Position numbers and translations under genes: made by a program
Notes under the pieces: model-generated
What the model saw: the letters and a program-made list of their open reading frames with translations, nothing else
Databases searched by the model: none
What the model was told of the DNA's origin: nothing
NCBI RefSeq assembly: GCF_029910215.1
Contig: NZ_CP110396.1
Span: forward strand, 248,001-312,000
DNA: 64,000 nucleotides
Direction of reading: 5' to 3'
Source of the DNA: Paraburkholderia sp. D15
GTDB lineage: Bacteria; Pseudomonadota; Gammaproteobacteria; Burkholderiales; Burkholderiaceae
Shown here: positions 1 through 9,463 of the stretch, one piece after another
How the letters are laid out: each line of letters opens with the position of its first letter
How positions within the stretch are numbered: the stretch's first letter is position 1

Positions 1-1
1 G

Positions 2-3000
2 CAATTCCCGTTCGCCGACAAGAACAACGCGGTGATTCACGGCATCGGCGGTACGCGTAACTGCGACTGGTTCTTCACGACCGAAGGCATTCTGCTCGAC
101 ACCGCGGGCCGCTACTCGGTGCACGACGAAGACCGCACCGAATGGCTCGGCTTCCTCGGTCTGCTCAAGCGCTTCCGGCCGAAGGCGCCGATCAACGGCA
201 TCATCGTCACGGCGAGCATCGCCGAGCTGACCGGCAGCAAGCCGGAATTCGCGATCAACCTCGCGAAGAACCTGCGCCAGCGCGTGCAGGAACTGACCGA
301 AAAGCTGGAGGTGTTCGCGCCGGTGTACGTGATGTTCACCAAGGCCGACCTGATTACCGGCTTCACCGAATTCTTCAGCGGCAGCGACCGCCACGAATAC
401 GACCGCGTGTGGGGCGCCACCCTGCCCTACGTGCCGGATGAAAAGCGCGACGTGGTCGGCCTGTTCGACGAGCACTTCGAGGAACTGTACGACGGCCTGA
501 AGGAAATCAGCATCGCGCAGATGTCGATCAACCGCGGCAACAAGCTCTCGCCGGGTCAGTTGAGCTTCCCGCTGGAATTCTCGACCATCAAGCCGGCGCT
601 GCGCGCGTTCCTCGCCACGCTGTTCGAGACCAATCCGTTCCAGTACAAGCCGATCTTCCGCGGCTTCTACTTCACCAGCGCGTTGCAGGAAGGCGAAACC
701 AACAGCGCGGCCGCCACCCGCATCGCGAACCGCTTCGGCCTGAGCGCCGACAGTCTGCCCAAACCGCATAGCGCATTCTCGAAGAACGGCTTCTTCCTGC
801 GCGACCTGTTCTCCAAGGTGATCTTCGCCGACCGTCAGACGGTGCGCCAGTTCGCGAGCCCCGCGAAAACGCGCATGCGTTACGCGACCTTCTTCGGCTT
901 CGTCGCCGTGCTCGCGCTCGCGCTGGGCGGCTGGACATGGTCCACGGTCAACAACCAGCAGCTCACCGCGAACGTGCAGGCCGACCTCGACAACGTCGTG
1001 CGTCTGCAGCAGAACCGCAACGACCTGCAATCGCGTCTGCAGGCCATGGACGTGCTGGAAGACCGCATCGACCAGCTCGAACAGTTCCGCCGCGACCGCC
1101 CGCTCGCGGTGTCGCTCGGCCTGTATCAGGGCGATCGCCTCGAACAGCGCCTGCTCACCGAGTACTACAACGGCGTGCGGCAGATCCTGCTCGACCCGGT
1201 GTCGCAGAATCTCGCGTCGTTCATGAAGGACGTCAACGCGCATCCCGAACAGCTCGCGCCGTTGAACCGCACGCCGGATGCCGGCGCGATGCCGGTGTCC
1301 GCGCACGCGGCGATGGCGGCGAACAACCAGGGCGGCCTGTATAGCGACGCCTCGCCCACCAATGTCGAAGACGCGTACAACGCGTTGAAGACCTACCTGA
1401 TGCTGAGCGACAAGCGTCACGTGGAAACCGCGCATCTGACCGACCAGATCGCCCGCTTCTGGCGCGGCTGGCTCGAAACGAATCGCGGCAACATGCCGCG
1501 CGACGAGATGATCCGCAGCGCCGAGCGCATGATCACGTTCTACCTGTCGCGCGTGTCCGACGACGACTGGCCGATGATCGACGAGAACCTGGGTCTCGTC
1601 GACCAGACCCGCGAAAACCTGCGCCACGTGGTGCGCGGCATGCCGGCCCGTCAGCGCGTGTACGAGGAAATCAAGGCGCGCGCCTCGACCCGCTTCGCGC
1701 CCATGACGATCGCGCGCATCGTCGGCGAGAACAATACGGCGCTGGTCGCGGGCAGCTACGCGATCCCCGGTACCTTCACGCGCGAGGCGTGGTTCCAGTA
1801 CGTGCAGCCCGCGATCCGCGACGCCGCCACCAAGGAACTGCAGGCCAAGGACTGGGTGCTCAACACGTCCGCGCACGACGATCTGACGCTGGAAGGCAGC
1901 CCCGAGCAGATCCAGAAGGCGCTGGTCACGATGTACAAGACCGAGTACGCAATGCACTGGCAGAAGTTCATGCAAGGCATCGCGGTGCAGAACTTCGGCA
2001 GCTTCGGCCAGGCGGTGGATGCGATGAACCGCCTCGGCGATCCGCAGGACTCGCCGATCCGCAAGGTGCTCGAAACCGCGTACGACCAGACGTCGTGGGA
2101 TAACCCGTCGCTGTTCAACGCGAACCTGAAGCGCGCGCAGAGCGGCGTCACGAGCTGGTTCAAGAACTGGTTCTCGCGTGCGCCGACCGGTCAGCTGAAC
2201 GCGAACATCGACATCAACGGCAATCCGGTCGAGATGCCGATGGGCCCGATCGGCCAGGAGTTCTCGGCGCTGGGCCGCATCGTCCAGACCGGCGACAACG
2301 GTTCGATGCTCAAGGGCTACATGGACACGCTGTCCAAGGTCCGCACGCGCTTTAACGTGATCAAGAACCAGGGCGATCCGGGACCGGGCGCGCGTCAGCT
2401 GATGCAGCAGACGCTCGACGGCAGCGGCTCCGAACTGGCCGACTCGCTGAAGTACGTCGACGAGCAGATGCTCACCGGCCTGACCGACTCGCAACGCAAG
2501 GCGCTGCGTCCGCTGCTGGTGCGTCCGCTGATGGCCGCCTACGCGGTGGTGATCCAGCCGGCCAGCGTCGAAGTCAACAAGGTGTGGAACGCGCAGGTGT
2601 ACCAGACCTTCCAGGGCTCGCTCGCGAACAAGTATCCGTTCGCCGGCGACGCGAAGATCGAGGCCGGCGCGGGCGAAATCGCCCAGGTGTTCGGCCCGGA
2701 CGGCGCGATCGCCAAGTTCGTCGGCACCACGCTCGGACCGCTCGCGGTACGTCGCGGCGATACCCTGACGGCCCGCACGTGGGGCGACATGGGTCTCGCG
2801 CTGACGCCGGACTTCACCAACGGCTTCGCGCGCTGGGTCGCGCCGCTCGCCGGCGGTGCGGCGGGTGCGTCGGCGGGTCAAAGCTCGGCCGAGCCGCAGA
2901 CCGTGTTCCAGATCCTGCCGCAGCCGAGCAGCGGCACCACGGAGTACACGCTTGCGATCGACGGTCAGCAGATGCGTTACCGCAATACGCCGCCGCAGTG

Positions 3001-3472
3001 GACCAACTTCGTGTGGCCGAATCCGTCGGGTTCGCCGGGCGCGACGCTGAGCGCGACGACCTTCGACGGCCGCACGCTGCAGCTCGTCAACGAGCCGGGC
3101 CGCTACGGTCTGGAGAAGCTGATCAACTCGGCGCAACGCAAGCGCCGTCCGGATGGCACCTTCGACCTGTCGTGGACGCAAGGCAACGTGACGGTGGCGG
3201 TCAGCATGCGCATCATCAGCACGTCGCAGGCGTCGGGCGGCAGCGGCGATGCGCCGCAACAGCAGAGCCTGCGCGGCCTGAAGCTGCCGTCGTCGGTGGC
3301 GGACGTGAGCGCGGCGGCGAATTCGGTCAACGCGACGGCCACCGGTGCGCCCGGCGCTGCGCCTGGTATGGCGCCTGGCGCTGGCGCGATGTCCGGTGCG
3401 GCGGCCAACCCCGCAGCCAACCTCGCGCCGGCCACGGCCGCCGCGGTTTCGAACACTGGGAGCGCGCAATGA
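2..3472 (+). CDS. tssM: TssM (IcmF-like) T6SS inner-membrane protein, 5' partial
   Basis: Core of the T6SS membrane complex: TssM spans the inner membrane and periplasm and links TssL to the outer-membrane lipoprotein TssJ. The frame is open from base 2, so the start and roughly the first 150 residues (N-terminal membrane segments and Walker A) lie outside the window. The visible part begins just after the P-loop; the DTAGRY motif of the GTPase-like domain is near bases 98-115. A hydrophobic segment (FFGFVAVLALALGGW) near bases 888-935 is the last membrane helix, followed by a long periplasmic region and an Ala/Gly/Pro-rich tail. The stop overlaps the tagF start (ATGA). Family match is clear across the length. 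Confidence 0.95.
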   Translation, partial: QFPFADKNNAVIHGIGGTRNCDWFFTTEGILLDTAGRYSVHDEDRTEWLGFLGLLKRFRPKAPINGIIVTASIAELTGSKPEFAINLAKNLRQRVQELTEKLEVFAPVYVMFTKADLITGFTEFFSGSDRHEYDRVWGATLPYVPDEKRDVVGLFDEHFEELYDGLKEISIAQMSINRGNKLSPGQLSFPLEFSTIKPALRAFLATLFETNPFQYKPIFRGFYFTSALQEGETNSAAATRIANRFGLSADSLPKPHSAFSKNGFFLRDLFSKVIFADRQTVRQFASPAKTRMRYATFFGFVAVLALALGGWTWSTVNNQQLTANVQADLDNVVRLQQNRNDLQSRLQAMDVLEDRIDQLEQFRRDRPLAVSLGLYQGDRLEQRLLTEYYNGVRQILLDPVSQNLASFMKDVNAHPEQLAPLNRTPDAGAMPVSAHAAMAANNQGGLYSDASPTNVEDAYNALKTYLMLSDKRHVETAHLTDQIARFWRGWLETNRGNMPRDEMIRSAERMITFYLSRVSDDDWPMIDENLGLVDQTRENLRHVVRGMPARQRVYEEIKARASTRFAPMTIARIVGENNTALVAGSYAIPGTFTREAWFQYVQPAIRDAATKELQAKDWVLNTSAHDDLTLEGSPEQIQKALVTMYKTEYAMHWQKFMQGIAVQNFGSFGQAVDAMNRLGDPQDSPIRKVLETAYDQTSWDNPSLFNANLKRAQSGVTSWFKNWFSRAPTGQLNANIDINGNPVEMPMGPIGQEFSALGRIVQTGDNGSMLKGYMDTLSKVRTRFNVIKNQGDPGPGARQLMQQTLDGSGSELADSLKYVDEQMLTGLTDSQRKALRPLLVRPLMAAYAVVIQPASVEVNKVWNAQVYQTFQGSLANKYPFAGDAKIEAGAGEIAQVFGPDGAIAKFVGTTLGPLAVRRGDTLTARTWGDMGLALTPDFTNGFARWVAPLAGGAAGASAGQSSAEPQTVFQILPQPSSGTTEYTLAIDGQQMRYRNTPPQWTNFVWPNPSGSPGATLSATTFDGRTLQLVNEPGRYGLEKLINSAQRKRRPDGTFDLSWTQGNVTVAVSMRIISTSQASGGSGDAPQQQSLRGLKLPSSVADVSAAANSVNATATGAPGAAPGMAPGAGAMSGAAANPAANLAPATAAAVSNTGSAQ

Positions 3473-4461
3473 CGCAGACCGTACAGGCGCAAATCGCTTA
3501 CTTCGGCAAGATTCCGTCGCGCGGCGACTTCGTGAAGAGCGCGCATAACCCGCAGCTGCTCGCCACGCTCGACCGCTGGATCGCGGAAGCCATGGAACTG
3601 CTCACCGACGATCCGCGCTGGAAGATCGTCTACGAAAACGCCAAGCCGATGCATTTCGCGTTTCTCGGCTCGCGCAGCAAGCTGGCGATCGCCGGTCACA
3701 TGATGGCGAGTCACGACCAGTCGTCGCGCCGTTTTCCGTTTCTCGCCGCGACCGCGCTGGAAGTCGAGAAGCCGCTGACCTTCCTCGCGCACAGCCCGCT
3801 CGCGTTCGCGCGGCTGTGGTCGCGCATCGCCTCGCAGATGAAGCCGCTGCTCTCGCCGAGCGAACCGGCCGGCGCACTGCAGGCGCTCGGCGACACGCTG
3901 GTGCCGATCGAGATCGGCGGTGGCCCCGGCAATCCGCACGACGGCACCTTCAACGATTTCGTCGAGCATCAGACACTCGCCGGTCTCGAACAGATGCTGC
4001 TCGCGAGCGGCCACCCGGTACGCCTGCGCGGCGCGATGCTCGCGCTCGGCTCGCTACTGCGTCCGGTGATGCAAAGCGGCTCCTCGCATCTCGAACGCGG
4101 GCTCACGCTGCCGCTGCCGAACGACCCGTTCTACCGCAGCCTCGTCGCCGCGTTCTGGCTCGAACTGATCGCGCCGTTCATCGCGCAGGCCGATTTCGAA
4201 CTGGCGATTTTCATCGGCACGATCGCCGAGCGCGAGCGGCTCATCATCGGCTTCAACGGCGCTTCGGCCAAAACGCTGCACAGCGTGGTCGATCCGCAGT
4301 CGTACGCGGCACACAACATCGACATCGACGATCCCGAGTGGATCGACGAACACGCACAGAATGACCATGGCATCAGCAAGCTCGTCAGTTATCTCGACCA
4401 ACCGCAACTGTCGCTGCGCGTCAGCATCGACACGTTCCGCGAAGCTTTCACGGGAGCCTGA
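3469..4461 (+). CDS. tagF: TagF (ImpM/DUF2094) T6SS-associated protein
   Basis: A 330-residue protein opening with the family hallmark YFGKIPSRGDFV at residues 11-22. TagF proteins are T6SS accessory factors; in Pseudomonas and Agrobacterium they repress assembly post-translationally. The gene starts inside the tssM stop (ATGA), so it is translationally coupled to tssM, and is followed 4 bases later by the OmpA-like gene. No membrane segment or signal peptide is evident, consistent with a cytoplasmic regulator. The repressor role here is inferred from the family and was not seen in the sequence. Confidence 0.9.
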   Translation: MTQTVQAQIAYFGKIPSRGDFVKSAHNPQLLATLDRWIAEAMELLTDDPRWKIVYENAKPMHFAFLGSRSKLAIAGHMMASHDQSSRRFPFLAATALEVEKPLTFLAHSPLAFARLWSRIASQMKPLLSPSEPAGALQALGDTLVPIEIGGGPGNPHDGTFNDFVEHQTLAGLEQMLLASGHPVRLRGAMLALGSLLRPVMQSGSSHLERGLTLPLPNDPFYRSLVAAFWLELIAPFIAQADFELAIFIGTIAERERLIIGFNGASAKTLHSVVDPQSYAAHNIDIDDPEWIDEHAQNDHGISKLVSYLDQPQLSLRVSIDTFREAFTGA

Positions 4462-4465
4462 CGCG

Positions 4466-5443
4466 ATGGCTACACGTTTTTCAGGCGTCTCCAGCACGCG
4501 CGTCGCCGCGCTGCTCGCCGGTCTTTTGCTGGGCGCTGCCGCGCACGCCGACAACGACGGCCCGGCGCGCGTCATGCCGGTCGACAACAGCGGTATCTCG
4601 ATTCACACGACGGTGTTGCCGGCCGCGGCTTCCACAAACCCGCAACCAGGCACGGCCGGCCCCGCCGTCACGACCGCCGGCCTCGCGAGCGGCACGACCG
4701 GCGCCGGCACGGGTACGGTCACGGCGGCCCCGCCGCCCGCCAATGCGACGCCGGGTCAGGTCGTGGTCGGCGGCAAGGTGCCCGACGAAGCCACCAAGGC
4801 GGCCGTGCTCGCGAAACTGCGCGACACGTACGGCGCGATGAACGTGGTCGATCAGATCGAAGTGGCCGATGTCGCGACGCCGCCGAACTGGTCGAGCAAC
4901 GTGCAGAAGCTGATCGGCCCGCAGTTGAAGCAGATCAGCAAGGGGCAGTTGAAGATCGACGGCACGCAGATCGACGTGAAGGGCGAGGTGCACAACGAAT
5001 CGCAGCGCCAGCAGCTCGCGAGCGACATGGCGAACGCGCTGAATCCGACCTACACGATCAAGAACGGCCTGCGCGTGAGTGCGTCCGAACAGGGACTGCT
5101 CGACCAGACGCTGGCCAACCGCACGATCGAATTCGAAACCGGCAGTGCGACGCTGACGCCGCAAGGCCGCGCGATTCTCGATCAGATGGCCGCCGCGATG
5201 CAGAAGATGTCCACGAAGACGGTCGCGATCATCGGGCACACGGATAACTCGGGCAATCGCGCGTCGAACATCGCGCTGAGCCAGGCGCGTGCGGATGCGG
5301 TGAAGGGGTATCTGGTCGCCAAGGGCATCTCGCCGCAACTGATGACGACCACGGGCGTCGGTCCGGATCAGCCGATCGCATCGAACGATACGACGGACGG
5401 ACGGGCGCGTAACCGGCGGATCGAATTCCGCGCGGGGTCCTGA
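4466..5443 (+). CDS. OmpA-family peptidoglycan-binding protein of the T6SS cluster
   Basis: A 325-residue exported protein. The start chosen is the ATG 4 bases after the tagF stop; it opens with a signal peptide (hydrophobic AALLAGLLLGAAAHA). After an Ala/Pro/Gly linker there are two BON-like segments (about residues 90-135 and 150-195). A C-terminal OmpA domain follows (about residues 215-325), with the IIGHTDNSGN peptidoglycan-binding motif and the end RARNRRIEF. It probably anchors the secretion apparatus to the cell wall, a role known for OmpA-domain T6SS proteins. It is third in the tssM-tagF block. The exact Tag name is uncertain. Confidence 0.85.
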   Translation: MATRFSGVSSTRVAALLAGLLLGAAAHADNDGPARVMPVDNSGISIHTTVLPAAASTNPQPGTAGPAVTTAGLASGTTGAGTGTVTAAPPPANATPGQVVVGGKVPDEATKAAVLAKLRDTYGAMNVVDQIEVADVATPPNWSSNVQKLIGPQLKQISKGQLKIDGTQIDVKGEVHNESQRQQLASDMANALNPTYTIKNGLRVSASEQGLLDQTLANRTIEFETGSATLTPQGRAILDQMAAAMQKMSTKTVAIIGHTDNSGNRASNIALSQARADAVKGYLVAKGISPQLMTTTGVGPDQPIASNDTTDGRARNRRIEFRAGS

Positions 5444-5500
5444 TTCAATTTCCCGTCGTGGGTGTTTGACAATCGACGGTCGACTATCGACTGTCGAGTG

Positions 5501-5532
5501 CCGGGTAACGCGCCGTGCAGGCGCTTACCCGG
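5501..5532. terminator. Hairpin between convergent OmpA-like gene and tssA
   Basis: CCGGGTAA at 5501-5508 pairs with TTACCCGG at 5525-5532, extended inward by GCGCC/GGCGC with one bulged base. It sits between two convergent genes, where a bidirectional terminator is expected. There is no clear T-run, so intrinsic termination is only inferred. Confidence 0.45.
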
Positions 5533-5550
5533 TCAGCGCACCGCACCCGC

Positions 5551-6654
5551 TCAACTATTCTCTTCCGGCTTCACGCCCAGCAACTCGCGGATGTGCGCGA
5601 GCGAGCCGTCGTCCTTGACCACCGTCGCCAGCCATTGATGCAGCGGCATATCCGCGGCCTCGGCGGCTTTCTCGGCGAAATACGCGGCCGGATTGTGCGG
5701 CTCCGTGCCACGAAAGAAGCGCGCCACCGCGCGCAACTGCGCGACGGCCTGCGCACGGCTCTGGATTCCTGCGATCGGGCTGGTCGGCGTGGTCGTCAAC
5801 ACGGGTTCCTCGCGTTGCGGAGAAGTCTTGAAGGTCGGCTCGGCGCGTTCGTGCTCGTTGGCCGCCGGCGTTTTGGCGGCAGGTGCGTCGGCATTCACGC
5901 CGAGTTCGCGCGCAAACCGCTCGGCCAGACGGAACACGCTCTCGTACGCGTCCTTCGCCTGACGGAAACTCGGTGCGGTATCGCCCGCGCGGCGGTCCAG
6001 TTCCTGTTCGAGCGCGAGCATCGCCGCTTCGAACGCTTTCAGATCGGCCAGCAGCGCGGTGTAGAACGCGGGCGGCGTCGCGCGTTTGGACGCCTCGATC
6101 TGTTCGATCGACGGCTTGCCGCGCGCGATATCGTCCGCATGATCCGGGTCACGCTTGACGGCCTGCGCGACGTGCGTGGCGACCTCCCAATCCAGCGCGC
6201 TGTACGCATTGCCCTGCGACGACGTGAGCGGCATGGCCCGCAACAGCTCGCCGGTGCGGCCCATCAGCCACGCGACGTTGCCGAGGCGATACTCGGTATC
6301 GTCGCCTTCCGGCAGCGGATGCACGGTGTCCCAGAAGCGCTCGCACAGCCCGCCGAGCAGCGTGTAACCCTGCGTGAGACCGCCGATGCCCTCTTCCAGC
6401 GCAAGCGCCTCGGTGAGCCAGACGGCGAGCCGCAGGTCTTTCGTCTGCGTGCGCAGCAGTGTGCTCGCGCGCTCCACGACGAACGGCCAGTCGGCCTCCT
6501 TGATATCCGTCACCCATTCGCCCTGATCGAGCGAGGGATCTTCGAAACGGCGCGCGTGCTGGATCGCGTCGAAGTCGGCGGAAAACAGCAGGTCTTCGCC
6601 GCAGGGCGAGGCGTCGCTGAGCGGCGCCAGCAGCGGGGTCAGGTTAGTCGGCAT
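5551..6654 (-). CDS. tssA: TssA (ImpA) T6SS assembly protein
   Basis: TssA primes and coordinates polymerisation of the tail tube and sheath at the baseplate. The 367-residue product carries the ImpA N-terminal domain, with the family pattern CGEDLLFSADFDAI then RRFEDPSLDQGEW near residues 14-47, and an Ala-rich variable middle. The ATG at 6654 was chosen because the protein then begins MPTNL like relatives; a TTG at 6666 in the same frame is possible and has a GGAA upstream. It is the last gene of the long minus-strand T6SS operon, 77 bases after tssH, and converges on the OmpA-like gene. Confidence 0.9.
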   Translation of the reverse strand: MPTNLTPLLAPLSDASPCGEDLLFSADFDAIQHARRFEDPSLDQGEWVTDIKEADWPFVVERASTLLRTQTKDLRLAVWLTEALALEEGIGGLTQGYTLLGGLCERFWDTVHPLPEGDDTEYRLGNVAWLMGRTGELLRAMPLTSSQGNAYSALDWEVATHVAQAVKRDPDHADDIARGKPSIEQIEASKRATPPAFYTALLADLKAFEAAMLALEQELDRRAGDTAPSFRQAKDAYESVFRLAERFARELGVNADAPAAKTPAANEHERAEPTFKTSPQREEPVLTTTPTSPIAGIQSRAQAVAQLRAVARFFRGTEPHNPAAYFAEKAAEAADMPLHQWLATVVKDDGSLAHIRELLGVKPEENS

Positions 6655-6731
6655 GACAGAAGGCAATGGGTTTCCGAAACGACATAAAAGCAGGCATTAA
6701 AACAGATTGGCGATCACGCGGGCGAGCCGCG

Positions 6732-9428
6732 TCACACCACCGTGTAGTCGAATTCGCCGGCTTCGCTCGCGCGCACCGCGATGCGTTCGAGCGTGGCGCC
6801 GTTCGCGATCCGCTCCAGCACCTGCTGCGCGACTTCGGGCAGCAGCGTGCCGTTCAGGATGTGATCGACATTGCGCGCGCCCGAGTCCACCTCGGTGCAG
6901 CGCGCGAGCACCGCATCGATCAGCGACTCGTCCCACTCGAACACCGCCTTGTGATTCGACTCGATGCGGCGGCGAATCCGCTCCAGCTTCAGTTCGATGA
7001 TCTCGGCGAGCACGTCGTCGGAAATCGGGTAGTACGGCACCACCTTCATGCGCCCGAGAAAGGCCGGCTTGAAGGTCTTGTACAGTTGCGGGCGCAGCGT
7101 TTCGGCCAGCGCCTCGGCGTCCGGCAGTTCCTCGGCGGTCTTGTTCAGGCAGGCCTGCATCACCGCCTGCGACCCGACGTTCGAGGTCAGGATGATCAGC
7201 GTGTTGCGGAAATCGATCTCGCGGCCCTCGGCGTCGTCCATGGTGCCCTTGTCGAACACCTGAAAGAACATTTCGAGCACGTCCGGATGGGCCTTTTCGA
7301 CTTCGTCGAGCAGCACCACCGAATACGGATTGCGCCGCACCGCCTCGGTCAGCACGCCGCCCTCGCCGTACCCGACGTAGCCCGGCGGCGAGCCCTTCAG
7401 GCCGGACACGCTGTGCGCTTCCTGGTACTCGCTCATGTTGATCGTGACCATCTTGCGTTCGCCGCCGTACAGCACGTCGGCGAGCGCCAGCGCCGTTTCG
7501 GTCTTGCCGACGCCCGACGGGCCCACGAACATGAACACGCCGCGCGGCTTGTTCGGATCTTCGAGATTCGCGCTGGCGGTGCGCACGCGTTGCGCGATCG
7601 CGTCGAGCGCATGGTCCTGGCCGATCACGCGCGCGGCCAGCAGCGGTTGCAGATTCAGCACGGTCTGAATCTCGTCCTTGACCATGCGGCCAAGCGGAAT
7701 ACCGGTCCACGACGCGACGATTTCGGCGACCACGTGGCCGTCCACCTGCAACGGCACCATCGGCTGGCCGCCTTGCAGCGCCTGCAGTTCGGCGACGCGT
7801 AGCGCCAATGTTTCGCGCGCTTGCCGCGCCCTCTCCACCTTGTGCGCCTGCTCCGCGTCCGCGCTGCTCGCGCGGGCCGCGTCGATGTCGGCGCGCAACC
7901 CGACGATCTCGGTCACCAGCGCGCGCTCCTTGTCGTAACGCGCTTCGTCTTCGGCGAGCGCGGCGACGTCCTGTTCGCGCAGCGCGCGCAATTCCGCCAG
8001 ACGTTCGTCGTGTGGTGTGTCGTGCACGGTGCCGCTCGCCGCTTCGCGTTCGAGCGCGGCGATTTCGGCGTCGATGCGTTCGAGGCTTTTCTTCGTATCG
8101 TCGATCGCGGCAGGCGTCGAGCTATGCGCGAGCGCAACCTTCGCGCAGGCGGTGTCGAGCACGCTGATCGCCTTGTCCGGCAGTTGCCGCCCGCTGATGT
8201 AGCGATGCGACAGACGCACGGCCTCGGTGATCGCGTCGTCGAGCACGCGCACGTTGAAGTGCTTCTCCATCAACGCGGCCATGCCGCGCAGCATGGCCGC
8301 GGCCAGCGTCTCGCTGGGCTCCTCGATCTTCACCACCTGAAAGCGCCGCGCGAGCGCCGCGTCCTTCTCGAAGTATTTCTTGTACTCGCTCCACGTGGTC
8401 GCCGCGATGGTGCGCAATTCGCCGCGCGCGAGCGCCGGCTTCAGCAGATTGGCCGCGTCGTTCTGCCCCGCCTGGCCGCCCGCGCCGATGATCGTGTGCG
8501 CCTCGTCGATGAACAGGATGATCGGATGCGCGCTCTTCTTCACTTCGTCGATCACGTTCTTCAGGCGGTTCTCGAACTCGCCCTTCACGCTCGCGCCTGC
8601 CTGCAGCAGCCCCATGTCGAGCACGTGCAGCGCGACGCCCCTGAGCGGCGCGGGCACGTCGTCGGCGGCGATGCGCAGCGCGAGGCCTTCCACCACCGCC
8701 GTCTTACCGACGCCCGCCTCGCCCGTCATGATCGGGTTGTTCTGGCGGCGCCGCATCAGGATGTCGATGGTCTGGCGAATCTCGCCCTCGCGGCCGATCA
8801 CCGGATCGATCTTGCCGTCGCGCGCGCGCTGCGTGAGATTGCTGGTGTAGGTATCGAGCGCGGGCGTTTTCGACGGCGCGCCGGGCGCGGCTACGTTGGC
8901 CGCGGTTTCAGCGGCCGCATCGTCCGCGCCGTCCGCCGTGTTGCCGCGCTCGGTTTCGCGCGAGCCCGCGGTCAGTTCGTCGAACTTGTGCTTCAGATCG
9001 TTCACACGCACGTCGCGCAGCAACGGCGACATACGGTCCGCGAATTGCGCGAGATCCGGCGCGGTCAACAGCGCGAGCAGCAAATGCCCCGAACGGATGC
9101 GTCCGATCTGCGAATCCAGCGACGCGATCAGCCACGCCTGTTCGAGCAGTTCGATCAGATGCTTCGAGAACACCGGCGTGCGCGTATTGCCGGTGTTCAG
9201 CCGTTGCAGTTCGCGTTCGAGATCCGCGCGCAACCCGTGCGCGTCGACCTTGCTCGCGCGCAGCACCAGCGCGATATCGCTCGCCGCTTCGTCCAGCAGC
9301 GCCAGCAGCAGATGTTCGAGATCGACCTCGTAGTGACCGCGCGCGAGACAGTTGTTCGCAGCCAGCAAGGCGGCCTGCCGGCAGGTCGGATTCAGTTTGG
9401 CGATCAGGGTGTTGAGGGACGTGCTCAT
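6732..9428 (-). CDS. tssH: TssH / ClpV T6SS AAA+ disassembly ATPase
   Basis: An 898-residue ClpB-class hexameric ATPase that disassembles the contracted TssBC sheath. It has an N-terminal Clp repeat domain (about 10-150, which binds TssC), first Walker A GEAGVGKTA, an alpha-helical middle domain rich in Glu/Ala/Arg, second Walker A GPSGVGKTE and the D2 loop GSPPGYVGYGEGG. The ATG at 9428 gives the usual ClpV length and N-terminus (MSTSLNTLIAKLNP). The open frame continues further upstream over tssG, but that part is a shadow. It follows tssG by 35 bases in the operon. Confidence 0.95.
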   Translation of the reverse strand: MSTSLNTLIAKLNPTCRQAALLAANNCLARGHYEVDLEHLLLALLDEAASDIALVLRASKVDAHGLRADLERELQRLNTGNTRTPVFSKHLIELLEQAWLIASLDSQIGRIRSGHLLLALLTAPDLAQFADRMSPLLRDVRVNDLKHKFDELTAGSRETERGNTADGADDAAAETAANVAAPGAPSKTPALDTYTSNLTQRARDGKIDPVIGREGEIRQTIDILMRRRQNNPIMTGEAGVGKTAVVEGLALRIAADDVPAPLRGVALHVLDMGLLQAGASVKGEFENRLKNVIDEVKKSAHPIILFIDEAHTIIGAGGQAGQNDAANLLKPALARGELRTIAATTWSEYKKYFEKDAALARRFQVVKIEEPSETLAAAMLRGMAALMEKHFNVRVLDDAITEAVRLSHRYISGRQLPDKAISVLDTACAKVALAHSSTPAAIDDTKKSLERIDAEIAALEREAASGTVHDTPHDERLAELRALREQDVAALAEDEARYDKERALVTEIVGLRADIDAARASSADAEQAHKVERARQARETLALRVAELQALQGGQPMVPLQVDGHVVAEIVASWTGIPLGRMVKDEIQTVLNLQPLLAARVIGQDHALDAIAQRVRTASANLEDPNKPRGVFMFVGPSGVGKTETALALADVLYGGERKMVTINMSEYQEAHSVSGLKGSPPGYVGYGEGGVLTEAVRRNPYSVVLLDEVEKAHPDVLEMFFQVFDKGTMDDAEGREIDFRNTLIILTSNVGSQAVMQACLNKTAEELPDAEALAETLRPQLYKTFKPAFLGRMKVVPYYPISDDVLAEIIELKLERIRRRIESNHKAVFEWDESLIDAVLARCTEVDSGARNVDHILNGTLLPEVAQQVLERIANGATLERIAVRASEAGEFDYTVV

Positions 9429-9463
9429 GTCGTGCGATCCAGGTCGGGTTTCTGTCGTTATGG